Source of the DNA: Daphnia pulex | Lineage: Eukaryota > Arthropoda > Branchiopoda > Diplostraca > Daphniidae | DNA: 64,000 nt | Direction: 5' to 3' | Assembly (NCBI RefSeq): GCF_021134715.1 | Contig: NC_060022.1 | Coordinates: 4,655,001-4,719,000, forward strand | In this document: positions 25,689-37,915 of the stretch, piece by piece | Layout: the number at the start of each line of letters is the position of its first letter | Numbering within the stretch: the first letter of the stretch is position 1 | Made by a program: the position numbers and the translations under genes | Notes under the pieces: model-generated | Databases searched by the model: none | What the model was told of the DNA's origin: nothing | Seen by the model: the letters and a program-made list of their open reading frames with translations, nothing else

Positions 25689-25821
25689 TTAAAAAATTAA
25701 TAACGATAAAGCAGTGAAATGTGACAGTCTTTCAAGATTCAAAAGTATTTCTGGCACCAACAAACGGAAATTCGGAAAGTTAACAAGCAGACGACCGCAC
25801 ATCAACAGTAGCCGTAAAATA
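25689..25821. promoter_or_regulatory. Candidate bidirectional promoter between MED22 and the divergent gene
   Basis: Only 133 bases separate two divergent ATGs. No TATA box is evident in either direction. Inferred from spacing. Confidence 0.4.
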
Positions 25822-26998
25822 ATGGAAGTAGAGGGCGATATAAGCCATGAGCTTCGCGATAAGCTCAAAAGATGGCGTCGTTCGAAACCGGAGGGGAATT
25901 CAAACAGCAGACGATTTTTCCCCTTTTGGAAATTTGTTATTTCATTTCTCATTAGTATAGGTCAATAGGTGGGTGTGGTACGTAAGTACATGTGGTTGTT
26001 TACTGTGGTTGTTTACTTCAAGAATGCTGAGCCTTAAGTTATTTTAACAACACACTTGTAGGATCCTGTTAAAATAAAACACCAGAAGATCCAGAATTCA
26101 CAGCATTTTGGGAAATACTTTCACATAACCAAAAAAATTTTGGATAATGATGGAATAGATATGGATCTGTGCAAAAACATATTTCAAGAGATTTTTTGAA
26201 GATGCCAGTTATGCAAAGGAAGAAAACCTGATTTGAAAAAAAATGCACACAAAAAAGATCTCAGTGATTTAGAGGTATGTTTGTTGTATTTTGATGTGTT
26301 GAAATTCCGTAATTGTCATGAAATGTTGTGCAATCAATTCCAAAATTGTAGCTGGAGAAGGAAGCAGTGATAAAATAGTAAAACTGATTACGAAGAAAGA
26401 AAAAACTCATTAAGACTACAGGCACTTGAAAGTCAGCGGGATTTTCTTGTCAAGTTAAAAAAAAAAGACATGAAAGACTTTTTCACTCCCCTTAACTTGG
26501 ATTCAATCTGGCTACCTCCCAAAGTGAAAGGTGTTGTATATCTTGGACTTTCCTCTGAAAAAGACATGAAAAAAACTTTGAATAAGGATAGAAGTTTCTA
26601 TGATAAAAACAGTTTAAAAAATACTCTTTAGACATTGACATATTCATTCATAATTCTCTATTTCCTTTTATAGTTGGTCACAGAGGTTAAATCTGAGAAA
26701 AAAGTGTTTTTGGATGAAAAACCAAAAATTCAAACTAAAAAAGAACCCTGGGAACGAGAAGAAAACGATGTGAAGAAGGTAGAAACTGTTGCCGAATCTG
26801 ACAGAGCTCATACCGCCCTCGAAAACTGCGTTTCAAGGTCGAATGTCACATTTAATTGCCAACAAACCTAAGGCAATTGATGATGATGATGGAGGTAAGA
26901 ATAAAGCTTTATTTTCAACCATGAACTCATACCGTAAGCAAGTGAACTCACCAAAAATGAGGAAAGTTGTTAAAAACAGACACAGTAGGTGGGGATAA
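25822..26998 (+). pseudogene. Broken, unrecognised gene divergent from MED22
   Basis: A clean start, MEVEGDISHELRDKLKRWRR, is followed by Lys/Glu-rich coding-like pieces that change frame repeatedly: about 26062-26276 (ending at a GTATGT donor), 26352-26632 (with WLPPKVKGVVYLGL), 26674-26780, and 26789-26901 continued to a stop near 26998. Stops and single-base slips in A or T runs separate the pieces, e.g. near 26199 and 26370. Charged, coiled-coil-like composition suggests a nuclear or cytoskeletal protein, but I do not recognise the family. The last piece stops just before the outer border of the left palindrome arm, so the gene may have been truncated there. A rapidly evolving live gene with introns I have misplaced is the alternative. 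Confidence 0.45.
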
Positions 26999-28009
26999 CA
27001 ATCATCTCAGGTATTTTTAGCATGTTTTTAGAATCATTTAACTTTTTGCATTAATCTTTTATGGCCATCTGTCGCTTATCAATTATCAGTAGGTGACTAA
27101 AATAAATGTCCGCCAGGTGTCGGTCGCGAGTGAATTTTGGTCATTCGTTTCCGAGACACTCAGTGAGGACGTATTACAATATGGCATTTCCATTATGAAA
27201 GTAAAGTTAAAAAGATTTTGTTTCGTTACGAGACTGTATGGTTGCTAAACATAAAATTTTTACATGTTTATTTACAGGAAATCTAGCCTGTAATTTAAAA
27301 TCTGCCAAATCACGTTATCAGTTATCACGTGTGGCCTGAAACTGATGTCGTTGCTTGCTCTTGCTACTTGTATCGGTTGTATGTACAACCCATGCAAGTC
27401 TCTACTTGACTGCAAAAGTAAGTGTGTTATGTCAACTGATTTTCATTCGAATTTAGTTAATTGTTGACAGAGTAGATCTAGATCCTATTTTTTGTAGAAT
27501 CAACTGTGTTGCATCTTTAATGGACTTGTGGTTTTACGATTCCATTTCTATGGAGTTTACACTTACTTTTGTAAGTTGGGAAGTCTTGCCAAATGTAGAT
27601 TCTATTGAAAAATTTATGATATTAGAATGGCAACATGGGCACAAGTTCCAAAATAGAGCATCCTTGTAGTTTCGAGGGACTGTTTAGTTCAACTTTATGT
27701 CTTTCATTATATTACATCACACAAGACATTTCCTTCTCAATATTAATTTAATATTTTTTCAATTGTTTTAACAGCATCTGAGTATGAGCTGCAGCCAGTT
27801 GGTGAAGGTGTACACAAACCCAAAGTAAGAGTGCTAAATTCATTTTTCAATAAATTTAATATTTTTATTTTGAAGTCTTGCAGGGGACACTGACTGAATT
27901 GATTGACCCGGCAAATGGCGGTTCTTTGCATTATTCCATCCGACTACTTGTCCAGTCGTTTCAACTGAAGAATTTTTGCAGCGGATGGTGGAATATACGC
28001 GTAGAATAT

Positions 28010-28830
28010 AAATTACAAAGTATTAGGTCTGGAAGAAGAAAAGGTTGAGGCAGAACCCACTTCCAAAGGAGAAGAAACGAACTGAGCTTTTCTCGGTTAG
28101 CCTGTGCCGTTTCCCCTGACCAAACTTCTTCGATTCTTCTCTATGCGCACCTCTGCGTGGATCTTGACGTCCAGATAGAAGATGCCGTTCGACTCCTTCA
28201 GCAAGTAACCCTATTCATTTAAATTTTGTGTGATCAAATAGAAAATTTCGTTTTGGTTGATGCGCAGGTTGAAACGCTGCACGATCATCGACTAATGGAA
28301 AAATGCATTCAGAAATTAAACCAGAAAAAGTCGCTAGTCACAAAAAAAAGTAAAATTATCAACTTTCCTGCAAATGTACGATTAATTAATTAAACTTTAG
28401 TTTGCTCATCAGAAGGTTATCCACCTTCGATCATCATCCGTTAAATACGCGGTTGGACTTGTTATGATATACCAACATAGCGCTTGTAAGCCACCGTTAC
28501 TCTGTGTAATCGACTCCTGGACACACCATGATCCACAGAGAATATTTTGTAACGTCCTTTTCGACGATGGGGGATTCTTCCTTCGTTGCTGAAGGTAATC
28601 GTAATGAATTTTGAATCACCGACTTCCTACTCAACTTATTTGAATTTTTTTTACAAATAATTTAAAACTAAACACTGATGTGTCGTTCGTCAGCAGCCAT
28701 CCGAATATCGGGCTTTCTTTTGAACGTTTCAACGGCCGCCGATAATCCAATGCTGAGATGATGACCCTCTTCCCAGAGGATGAAGCCTTTGCTCTTTCCC
28801 TGGTCGGATAAAATTATACGTATTATCGTA
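28010..28830 (-). pseudogene. Exon-like fragments inside the left arm
   Basis: On the minus strand, short coding-like stretches are broken by stops and AT-rich gaps: one with SKGFILWEEGHHLSIGL, one with RRKGRYKIFSV, one with MIVQRFNLRIN, then YLLKESNGIFYLDVKIHAEV. The order is the same in the right arm (39670-40480, plus strand). I do not recognise the parent gene. They look like a host gene segment carried and decaying inside the duplicated unit. Confidence 0.35.
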
Positions 28831-30190
28831 TCGTATTATGTAATTGTCTGCCTTTTACGTACATTAGCTGCTAAATAGTTTCATCAAATTTTACGAGAAA
28901 TCAAAAAATTATTTAGGCCATTCAGGTTGTTTTTCTTAATTCAACCAATGTACAACTGTATGTAAAATTGTAAATCAGGTTCTTGTTTCACCTTTTCATT
29001 CATCATTTTGTAGCTTAAATCTTGTGTTATTTTGCAAACAATTTTAACTTTCACTTTACTTAAAAATTCCAGACAGAACTCCCTCTTACCTCTGGGTATC
29101 AATCTGGGTCGCCTCTGACCCCAATTAAGAAGTAAAGGCCCCCTGTGTAAGAAAGGTAGGCAAAAGGAAGGAATCCAACATAGAAGACTTTAACGTAAAC
29201 AGAAATCTAAAAGATTTATTTTATAACAACTTACAAGTGATTTTTTTGCTACAAAATAGCACTTATAAACCAATAAAATCAGACAAGGAAGAGCATTCAC
29301 AAAGACAAATAAGTGGAAGAACACAACTAATTAAATGAGACACAACACCCGTTATTTTATTAGGTGACATGTTGCTTTCTCACCCTCGATAATAACAGCG
29401 TCATTATTTTTTGACGCAGAAAAATTTGTTGATCTAGTTAGTAGTTGTCAATGAAATCACTCCTATATCATGTATCAGGTTCAGGTGTCTTAATCTTACT
29501 GCATGGAGCCATGGATGACATTGGAAACAGGAGATTTGACATGGTGGTCAAGTTAACAAACAACACATTGAATTGTGGCACCACAGACAGTAACAGCTTC
29601 AAGCACACCTTTCACCACCTCCATTAACAGCCTGAGCATCAATGGCCATTGAAACCTACAGAGAAAGATTCATCACAAGGCAAAGTGCAGAATAATAGAA
29701 ATAAAGTGAAAAGTTAAAAAAAGTGACACGAAAAGGTAGCAGTATACGATATTTCGTCAAGAATCTGGAATCACTAACAGTTGCCATAGACAAGGCACAT
29801 CGTCAGAAGAATCAAGAATATCAACTGTGAACTGTCAATAAGCTGCCTTCTCGGCTTCTCCTCATTAAACCTTGGGGATTTCGTCTGTTGTGATGTGTGA
29901 TGCTGCGGTGCTTTTTGGTGTTTTTGGTGAAGACGAGATGTAAATTTGGAGAGGGGAATATTACGTGAGTATCAAAGTTATTTGCCTTCGTTTGTTAGTT
30001 CTTTCTTTCAACTGTCAACGAGCTAGAGCGGACATTGTTTCCATGTATTTATTCTTTCTGACGCTAGACGGCTTAGCCTTTGATCATTTCCACTCAGTTT
30101 AGTTACGTTTACTTTGCACATCTCTGGAGAAATTTCTCGCTGCTACTACAAAGAAATTTTGGGTGATAGCTGTCAGTTTCTCTTTCAGCA

Positions 30191-30579
30191 ACAAAGCTCA
30201 CTTGTTAGATTTGTAATAATGTGGGTTTTTTTCTACTTCCGGTTTTCTCATTTCTGCCAGTAGTTTAGTAAATATTCATCTGACGCACAAAAGAACCACA
30301 TATTCGTGATCCTCGTCAAATTTGTGGTAAAGTTCATGTTCTCTTTTGTACGTACGCGTACTTCCGGTTTCGAGAATTTTCCTGAACTATATAGTTCAGG
30401 AAAAATCTCGATTTTGATCAAATTCTGGATTTCGTTTAAATTACCCCTAATCGACCCCAAATTTCACGGAGATCACGAATATTTGGTTTATTTGGTCGGC
30501 AGCTCAATGGTTAAGGCGCTATCGCTTACTTCCGGTATACTTCCGGAAAATTTGCATTAAACTAGCAAGTGAGCTTTGT
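30191..30579. mobile_element. MITE-like fold-back element, left-arm copy
   Basis: Ends are inverted ACAAAGCTCACTTG / CAAGTGAGCTTTGT, and the interior folds on itself: ATATTCGTGATC near 30301 pairs with GATCACGAATAT near 30471, around a centre CCTGAACTATATAGTTCAGG at 30384-30403. It is 389 bases with no coding capacity. A tRNA-D-arm-like string (GCTCAATGGTTAAGGCG) lies at 30502-30518, but no matching B box is seen. Confidence 0.75.
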
Positions 30580-30940
30580 TTTCTGTACAGTTCTAAGGAT
30601 TGATTGCTAGGTTTTAGCAAACAAATATGGACTTTTCAAGTTTGTTGAGTATCTTCAGACCATCTGCAAATACTGAGTTTTGAGACGTATCAAATAGATG
30701 GCGTGTTGATTGTGTCAATGGAATGGCGGTTTGTTGTCAAAAAAGCTATCCTTTCTTCGAAAATTACCAATGAATTCATTGGTAAATTCGAGTGATTTCG
30801 TCTCTAACTTGTCGGTGAGGTTTTCTATTCCGTGTATGTGTTGGATAACCTTAATGTTTCCCATCAACTTTCAGGAGGAAACGTGAAAGGGTCGTGGCCG
30901 TCGTGCAGCCTACCGTCAACTATTTGTTCAAAATCATTGT

Positions 30941-31010
30941 ATTCTACTGAATGTGCCATCCAAATGCTACAGATGATTCTACTGAATGTGCCATCGAAAT
31001 GCTACAGGTG
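30941..31010. repeat. 35-bp tandem duplication, left arm
   Basis: Two adjacent copies beginning ATTCTACTGAATGTGCCATC (30941 and 30976) differ at two positions. The same duplication is in the other arm, so it predates the palindrome or has been copied between arms. Confidence 0.9.
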
Positions 31011-32036
31011 ATAACCAACACAAGCTTTATCCATTTCATGTATTGCTGAAGCATATATTCTTCTCGTCTTTTATTAGGAGTCATAATTGTATTGGACTTG
31101 CTAGATCACCAACCCCAGCATAGACCAATCTCTCATTTCATCTTCTCGAGAGAAGATTGGATAACTGATCTGTGGTTTCATGTGTAAGTTCACTTATCAT
31201 GTCACTGAACTTTTTTCCATTGCAGTCTAACATATATGTATTTAAAGTATAGATTTCTAATTACGTCTATGGTCTATCTGATGTTTAAGAGACGCTTCTG
31301 AGTGTTTACTGATAATTGTTTATTCTTTTAGATCATAGACGTAGACATGAAGCACATTGATGACACAAATTATAAACAAGCTGACTTATTTTTCTTTTTT
31401 TATTTACAGGTTCTAAACTCCAGCTTTCTAAATTTGCATCATGGCAGACTTTATATGAGAGGTCATGTCCTTTCAAAAAGTCTACAAGGTCCCTTGTTTA
31501 CTAACCTGTTGGCTGCTACCCTTGAATCTCCCTTTTTACTTTCTTAAGCGGGCCATCTTTATTTGAGGTATTGCTTATTCTGTCGCTACAATCTTGTTTG
31601 AATATTATTGTCATCCAAATAAATGTTCATTCTGCTTACAGGGTAATCCTTCGCTACTTTTCACGGACTTCATCCACTGGTGAAAACCGACGAGAGAATG
31701 CTGTAATCCAAGACTGATAAATTGTGTAGTTAGATTCAATTACAAGTGCATTTCTGGGCTCCCTTCTTTTCTGTGGCCCCGTTTCCCTAACTAACCACTA
31801 ACCAACGCCCGCCGGTGGTCACTCACCCGCTGTGAAACCAGGAGGAGGGGAGGGCTCTGGTCGAACGGGGACTTGGAAGGCGCATGATCCGATGAAAACT
31901 TTTGGAGGGTCATGAGTCTAACCCGGAAGCCTAGTATGACTACATCTCCCCAGTAAAACTTGCCTCGTACTTCTCTCTTCTTCTCGGTCCAGATAAATAT
32001 CTCTGGGGGCCGTAGACATATCCTATAACAGCATGT

Positions 32037-32467
32037 GCGAGTTAAACAAAGCAACCCACTACCCAATGAAACAAAAAGCCATGGTTTATTTTTTGCAGAA
32101 ATCTGCATCAGTCAAGTTACAAATTTTTCTAATTCAACAACTCGCGTAGAATTTTGCATCTAGTCTATTAGTGCGAATCGCGATTCCATGTGTTTGGTAG
32201 TTTAGAAAATGGTTGTTTAAAAAACAAACAATGGGGTGTTCTGGGTAGCCAAAAAAACTCACCATTGTTTGTTTTTTAAACAACCATCTTCTTAACTACC
32301 AAACACATAGGATCGCTATTTGCACCAGTAGACTAGATGCAAAATTCGACAGAAGTTGTTGAGTTTGAAAAATTTGTAACTTGACTGACGCAGATTTCCG
32401 CAAAACTATACCATGGCTTTTTGTCTCATTGCCGCAGCGGTGGTGGCGGGTTGCGTTTAAACTCGTA
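32037..32467. repeat. Second fold-back (imperfect palindrome), left arm
   Basis: Halves of about 200 bases face each other: AAAAAGCCATGG near 32070 and CCATGGCTTTTT near 32411; TTTTGCATCTAGTCTA near 32151 and TAGACTAGATGCAAAA near 32329. The inner perfect stem begins GGTTGTTTAAAAAACAAACA (32211) and is mirrored near 32265-32287. Probably a decayed fold-back transposon. The copy in the right arm is at about 36025-36455. Confidence 0.75.
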
Positions 32468-33093
32468 CAGAAGAAAAATGTCTTGAACCGGACGCTCTGT
32501 TTATTGAAATTTTTGTACTTTTCAAAAAAAATAATAAAAACTAGTTTGATGTATTAAATTTTTTTATTTATTAAAGACATAGGGTTTGACATTGGTTTAT
32601 GTGGTTTAGGGTATACATTTGAGGGTTGATAGGTGTAATGTTTATGGGGTCTGAAGAATTGGAAGGTATAAGTTTGTGGGGTTTGGAGATTAATTGGTAG
32701 GGATATGTTTGTAGGGTTATAAATTAACTGTTTTTTAACCAAACTTGAAATATCCCCCTTCCACATCCTCCTCTTTCCTTTCCCAATCCCGAAAACATGT
32801 TTATTATTTGTTTGACATAAACATCCCCATATTTCTTTTTTGTTCCTTCTTAACATATTAACGGTATACTACATTGACACAATGCCAATTTCATAAAATA
32901 ATAATGCAACTTCGGTAACACGACACCAGCACCAAACGGCCAATTGAATTTGATGCAGAAAGATCTATAACCAGCATAGGCTGCAACAACGTACCACAGC
33001 GGACAGCAACTACGCGAACATACACGATAAACCTGTAACCGAAATGAAATGAATTAATCTTCACCATCATGGAAATGCTGTCTGAAAAGACAA

Positions 33094-34499
33094 ATTAATG
33101 ACACTTTCTATGGTTTTAGTTAAACCAAATATTCTGAAAACAATATCTGATAGCTATTGTTGAAACAAAAACAAAATGTGTGATTTAAACTACAACAAAG
33201 AAGAAAGAGAATCTAAGACTTTAACTGGATGTTAATCCTGCTTTTAAAAAATCAATTACTATCAAGCAGTAAATTCTCATGCGATAATAACAAAAATGAC
33301 ACAAGTATAGCTAAACTATGAAACCTCTCAGTGTCAGTTAGCAAGCTTTTTGAATCAGCCAGACAATTAGAAAGTTGATTGAAATAATTACTTCAGCTGT
33401 TCATGTTTCTTCATTTGACGAAACACACAGCAGTACAGGTAGCAAAGGACCCTTTACCAGCTGGCTGCATCAAATCCATGTGTACATTGGGCAGCAACGA
33501 CGAAGCTCAGACTTTGCCAGACTGTTTATCACTAAAAAAAAACTCAATTAGGCCTACTATCAAGGACACAGCATCTCAAATGACAAAAACAAAAATGACA
33601 GAAACTAAAGTTAACTACACAATCCTTTCGAATTTGCAAAGGATCCTAGAGCTAGCAAGCTTTTCCAAGGTAGACAACTAAAGTTCTACAACAGGCAAGT
33701 TAAGACATAGTCATCAACGAACTAAGTCTCACAGTTAGAAAGTTGAACATATTTACCTGATTTGTTCTGAAGTGTTTCTTACAAAACGTACAGCCAGTAC
33801 AGGAAAAAGAGACAACATCTTGGCAAAATGTACAGATGCTCAGGCCACATGATCAGCTGAAATTTCCTAGTAGATATTATAGACACAAGTAGAATTCACA
33901 CACAAATAATTAAGATTCAGTCACATCTAACAATTCAAACAGGAAATACCATTTTTATGAAGAAAAATGTCAGGAAGGAAAATACGCCGTACGGATTATC
34001 TATTGATACGCTTTCAATCAGTGCTCGAAAAAAAATGGCGGCGGACTTGCGTAACGAAGACTTATCGTTCCATATCAGTAGTTTTAAATGTGAATCATAG
34101 ATGGCGATGAAACTAGTATTTTAGTCTGCTAAAAAAGAGTCCAATTAAATGTCTGCCATTGCCAACCTACACGTGTTTTCCGTAATTTTCAGCAGTTTGT
34201 GTCAATTAGACCCATTTCTAATTAACCCACATTTCCCAAAAATGAAGAAATTCAAAAAGTGGATAGTAACTTTCATCTTTTCAAACTGGCAGTTAGTATC
34301 ATTAGATTATTTACTCGTGAATGGCATGTGACACTGTAGCCGGCTTTCTGTTACAATTTATTAGGAGATGACAAATTCCGTTCGCTGGATCTGAGTCCCA
34401 CAAGTCGTTGAATACTGTTTGAGATCATACGGACGTAAAGTATACAAGAGAGCAGCAGTTCATCCTCCATGTTCCAACAAAATGCCAATTGATTAAGAC
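33094..34499. other. Left part of palindrome spacer; Cys-rich exon-like stretch, otherwise nothing
   Basis: On the minus strand, 33759-33833 reads CTFCQDVVSFSCTGCTFCKK-HFRTNQ and ends at a CAG|GTAAAT donor; a decayed similar stretch lies near 33400-33450. No complete gene. The plus-strand start MAADLRNEDL at 34035 is open for only 22 codons. Confidence 0.4.
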
Positions 34500-35375
34500 T
34501 TGCCCTTGGTTTGGCCAATTGCCAGATCTTTCCATCTAGGTAGTGTCCCGCTGCCCTTGCATCAGGAATGGCTTGTTCTGGTGGCAACACCACCCCGTAA
34601 ATTTGCCAATGCAGAGTTGATGAAGATCCCCAACTTTCTTCACTTGACACTACCCGCTAGCCAAGCATCGAAAAGTGAGAACCCTTCAGTATAATAGATA
34701 TATTCATAAAGCTTTACGCATTATTTGTTTATAGAGATCTGCACAGAGTGGCCGAAAGAGTTGGATACCAACGAAAAGATTGAAAATCATTTACCTATCA
34801 CAATCACAACTAGTGATTACCTCCATTCTTCCCCCTCATTGAGGGATGCCCGATCCAGAATAGTAACACTCCAGGTCTGAAAAGAAGAAAAAAAGAGCAT
34901 TTCATATCCTGTTATAAGTAACTCTTTTCTTCCTTCATGTAGGTGAAATTGAGCTCTTTGAAATTGGACAATCACGCCAAGGATAAACTGCTTCGACTAG
35001 TGAAAGAGCATTACAACCTAGAAACTGACGTGCTGACGATTGTCTCTGAGCGGTGTCCTTTATGCAGAACGTCAATTACGCCATGTATCTGCTGAATGTT
35101 CTCGTCAGCGAGTCTTGGGTACGTCCTAATGTTTTGTTAAGCAAACAACAATTGCGTGCTAGTAATCGACACTTCCTCTTTTGTCTCTGTTGTTTGCCGT
35201 ACAGAAAACTGAGCCGTGGGAGGATGAGAAATGCGAAGCAGACATGGAAAAAATATGTGTGGGAAGGGAGCCAGTCGCAACGAACAGTGGAGCAGCTGCT
35301 CCAACGAATGCCGGACAAACAGAAAGCCCAAGACATGCCGGAGGTCATCGAACAGTACGCAGCCTATTCTGGTGA
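34500..35375 (+). pseudogene. Mitochondrial ribosomal protein mS35 (MRPS35) pseudogene, intron-containing
   Basis: Four exon-like blocks match mS35: 34500-34674 (KFANAELMKIPNFLHLT), 34735-34874 (CTEWPKELDTNEKIENHLPI), 34943-35118 ([20 protein letters not shown], then [15 protein letters not shown]) and 35205 to about 35370 (KTEPWEDEKCEADMEK, then VWEGSQSQRTVEQLL). Introns between them keep GT-AG ends, so it is not a retrocopy. It is broken: the frame shifts between RCPL and NVNYAMYLL near 35060, apparently a four-base loss, and again near 35250 where an A run has one extra base. The first block also looks shortened before its donor, and no N-terminal exons are present. mS35 is part of the mitochondrial small ribosomal subunit. 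It fills the right half of the palindrome spacer and stops about 25 bases before the right arm. Confidence 0.85.
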
Positions 35376-36024
35376 ATACCACATCACACTAACAGCCTTG
35401 TCTTTTCAGACAGCATTTCCATTGACGGTGAAGATTAATTCATTTCATTTCGGTTACAGGTTTATCGTGTATGTTCGCGTAGTTGCTGTCCGCTGTGGTA
35501 CGTTGTTGCAGCCTATGCTGGTTATAGATCTTTCTGCATCAAATTCAATTGGCCGTTTGGTGCTGGTGTCGTGTTACCGAAGTTGCATTATTATTTTATG
35601 AAATTGGCATTGTGTCAATGTAGTATACCGTTAATATGTTAAGAAGGAACAAAAAAGAAATATGGGGATGTTTATGTCAAACAAATAATAAACATGTTTT
35701 CGGGATTGGGAAAGGAAAGAGGAGGATGTGGAAGGGGGATATTTCAAGTTTGGTTAAAAAACAGTTAATTTATAACCCTACAAACATATCCCTACCAATT
35801 AATCTCCAAACCCCACAAACTTATACCTTCCAATTCTTCAGACCCCATAAACATTACACCTATCAACCCTCAAATGTATACCCTAAACCACATAAACCAA
35901 TGTCAAACCCTATGTCTTTAATAAATAAAAAAATTTAATACATCAAACTAGTTTTTATTATTTTTTTTGAAAAGTACAAAAATTTCAATAAACAGAGCGT
36001 CCGGTTCAAGACATTTTTCTTCTG

Positions 36025-36455
36025 TACGAGTTTAAACGCAACCCGCCACCACCGCTGCGGCAATGAGACAAAAAGCCATGGTATAGTTTTGCGGAAATCT
36101 GCGTCAGTCAAGTTACAAATTTTTCAAACTCAACAACTTCTGTCGAATTTTGCATCTAGTCTACTGGTGCAAATAGCGATCCTATGTGTTTGGTAGTTAA
36201 GAAGATGGTTGTTTAAAAAACAAACAATGGTGAGTTTTTTTGGCTACCCAGAACACCCCATTGTTTGTTTTTTAAACAACCATTTTCTAAACTACCAAAC
36301 ACATGGAATCGCGATTCGCACTAATAGACTAGATGCAAAATTCTACGCGAGTTGTTGAATTAGAAAAATTTGTAACTTGACTGATGCAGATTTCTGCAAA
36401 AAATAAACCATGGCTTTTTGTTTCATTGGGTAGTGGGTTGCTTTGTTTAACTCGC
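36025..36455. repeat. Second fold-back, right-arm copy
   Basis: Mirror of 32037-32467, with the same inner stem and CCATGG-flanked ends. Confidence 0.75.
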
Positions 36456-37481
36456 ACATGCTGTTATAGGATATGTCTACGGCCCCCAGAGATATTTATC
36501 TGGACCGAGAAGAAGAGAGAAGTACGAGGCAAGTTTTACTGGGGAGATGTAGTCATACTAGGCTTCCGGGTTAGACTCATGACCCTCCAAAAGTTTTCAT
36601 CGGATCATGCGCCTTCCAAGTCCCCGTTCGACCAGAGCCCTCCCCTCCTCCTGGTTTCACAGCGGGTGAGTGACCACCGGCGGGCGTTGGTTAGTGGTTA
36701 GTTAGGGAAACGGGGCCACAGAAAAGAAGGGAGCCCAGAAATGCACTTGTAATTGAATCTAACTACACAATTTATCAGTCTTGGATTACAGCATTCTCTC
36801 GTCGGTTTTCACCAGTGGATGAAGTCCGTGAAAAGTAGCGAAGGATTACCCTGTAAGCAGAATGAACATTTATTTGGATGACAATAATATTCAAACAAGA
36901 TTGTAGCGACAGAATAAGCAATACCTCAAATAAAGATGGCCCGCTTAAGAAAGTAAAAAGGGAGATTCAAGGGTAGCAGCCAACAGGTTAGTAAACAAGG
37001 GACCTTGTAGACTTTTTGAAAGGACATGACCTCTCATATAAAGTCTGCCATGATGCAAATTTAGAAAGCTGGAGTTTAGAACCTGTAAATAAAAAAAGAA
37101 AAATAAGTCAGCTTGTTTATAATTTGTGTCATCAATGTGCTTCATGTCTACGTCTATGATCTAAAAGAATAAACAATTATCAGTAAACACTCAGAAGCGT
37201 CTCTTAAACATCAGATAGACCATAGACGTAATTAGAAATCTATACTTTAAATACATATATGTTAGACTGCAATGGAAAAAAGTTCAGTGACATGATAAGT
37301 GAACTTACACATGAAACCACAGATCAGTTATCCAATCTTCTCTCGAGAAGATGAAATGAGAGATTGGTCTATGCTGGGGTTGGTGATCTAGCAAGTCCAA
37401 TACAATTATGACTCCTAATAAAAGACGAGAAGAATATATGCTTCAGCAATACATGAAATGGATAAAGCTTGTGTTGGTTAT

Positions 37482-37551
37482 CACCTGTAGCATTTCGATG
37501 GCACATTCAGTAGAATCATCTGTAGCATTTGGATGGCACATTCAGTAGAAT
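37482..37551. repeat. 35-bp tandem duplication, right arm
   Basis: Inverted counterpart of 30941-31010. Confidence 0.85.
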
Positions 37552-37915
37552 ACAATGATTTTGAACAAATAGTTGACGGTAGGCTGCACGACGGCCACGA
37601 CCCTTTCACGTTTCCTCCTGAAAGTTGATGGGAAACATTAAGGTTATCCAACATATACACGGAATAGAAAACATCACCGACAAGTTAGAGACGAAATCAC
37701 TCGAATTTACCAATGAATTCATTGGTAATTTTCGAAGAAAGGATAGCTTAACTTTTGACAACAAACCGCCATTCCATTGACACAATCAACACGCCATCTA
37801 TTTGATACGTCTCAAAACTCAGTATTTGCAGATGGTCTGAAGATACTCAACAAACTTGAAAAGTCCATATTTGTTTGCTAAAACCTAGCAATCAATCCTT
37901 AGAACTGTACAGAAA

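Larger units (their letters stand above)
27001..33093 (+). repeat. Left arm of a 14.5 kb palindrome
   Basis: The reverse complement of this 6.09 kb arm is found at 35398-41505. Paired positions sum to 68491-68506 along the whole length, with drift only from small indels. Outer border: ATCATCTCAGG at 27001. Inner border: CTGAAAAGACAA at 33082-33093. Differences noted include a 13-base deletion here near 27124, an extra TA near 30392 and scattered substitutions near 30737, 30817 and 33070. No complete gene is seen inside. Confidence 0.95.

Noticed and set aside
30502-30518. Possible tRNA gene or tRNA-SINE from a D-arm-like string
   Set aside because: No T-arm, anticodon stem or B box at the right distance on either strand.
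31791-32108. 105-codon frame repeated in both arms (also 36384-36701)
   Set aside because: Duplicated by the palindrome and overlapping the second fold-back; no protein features beyond chance.
32554-32856. 100-codon frame repeated in both arms (also 35636-35938)
   Set aside because: Two copies only because of the palindrome. Composition is a repeated Pro/Thr/Tyr-rich pattern from AT-rich DNA, with no motif.
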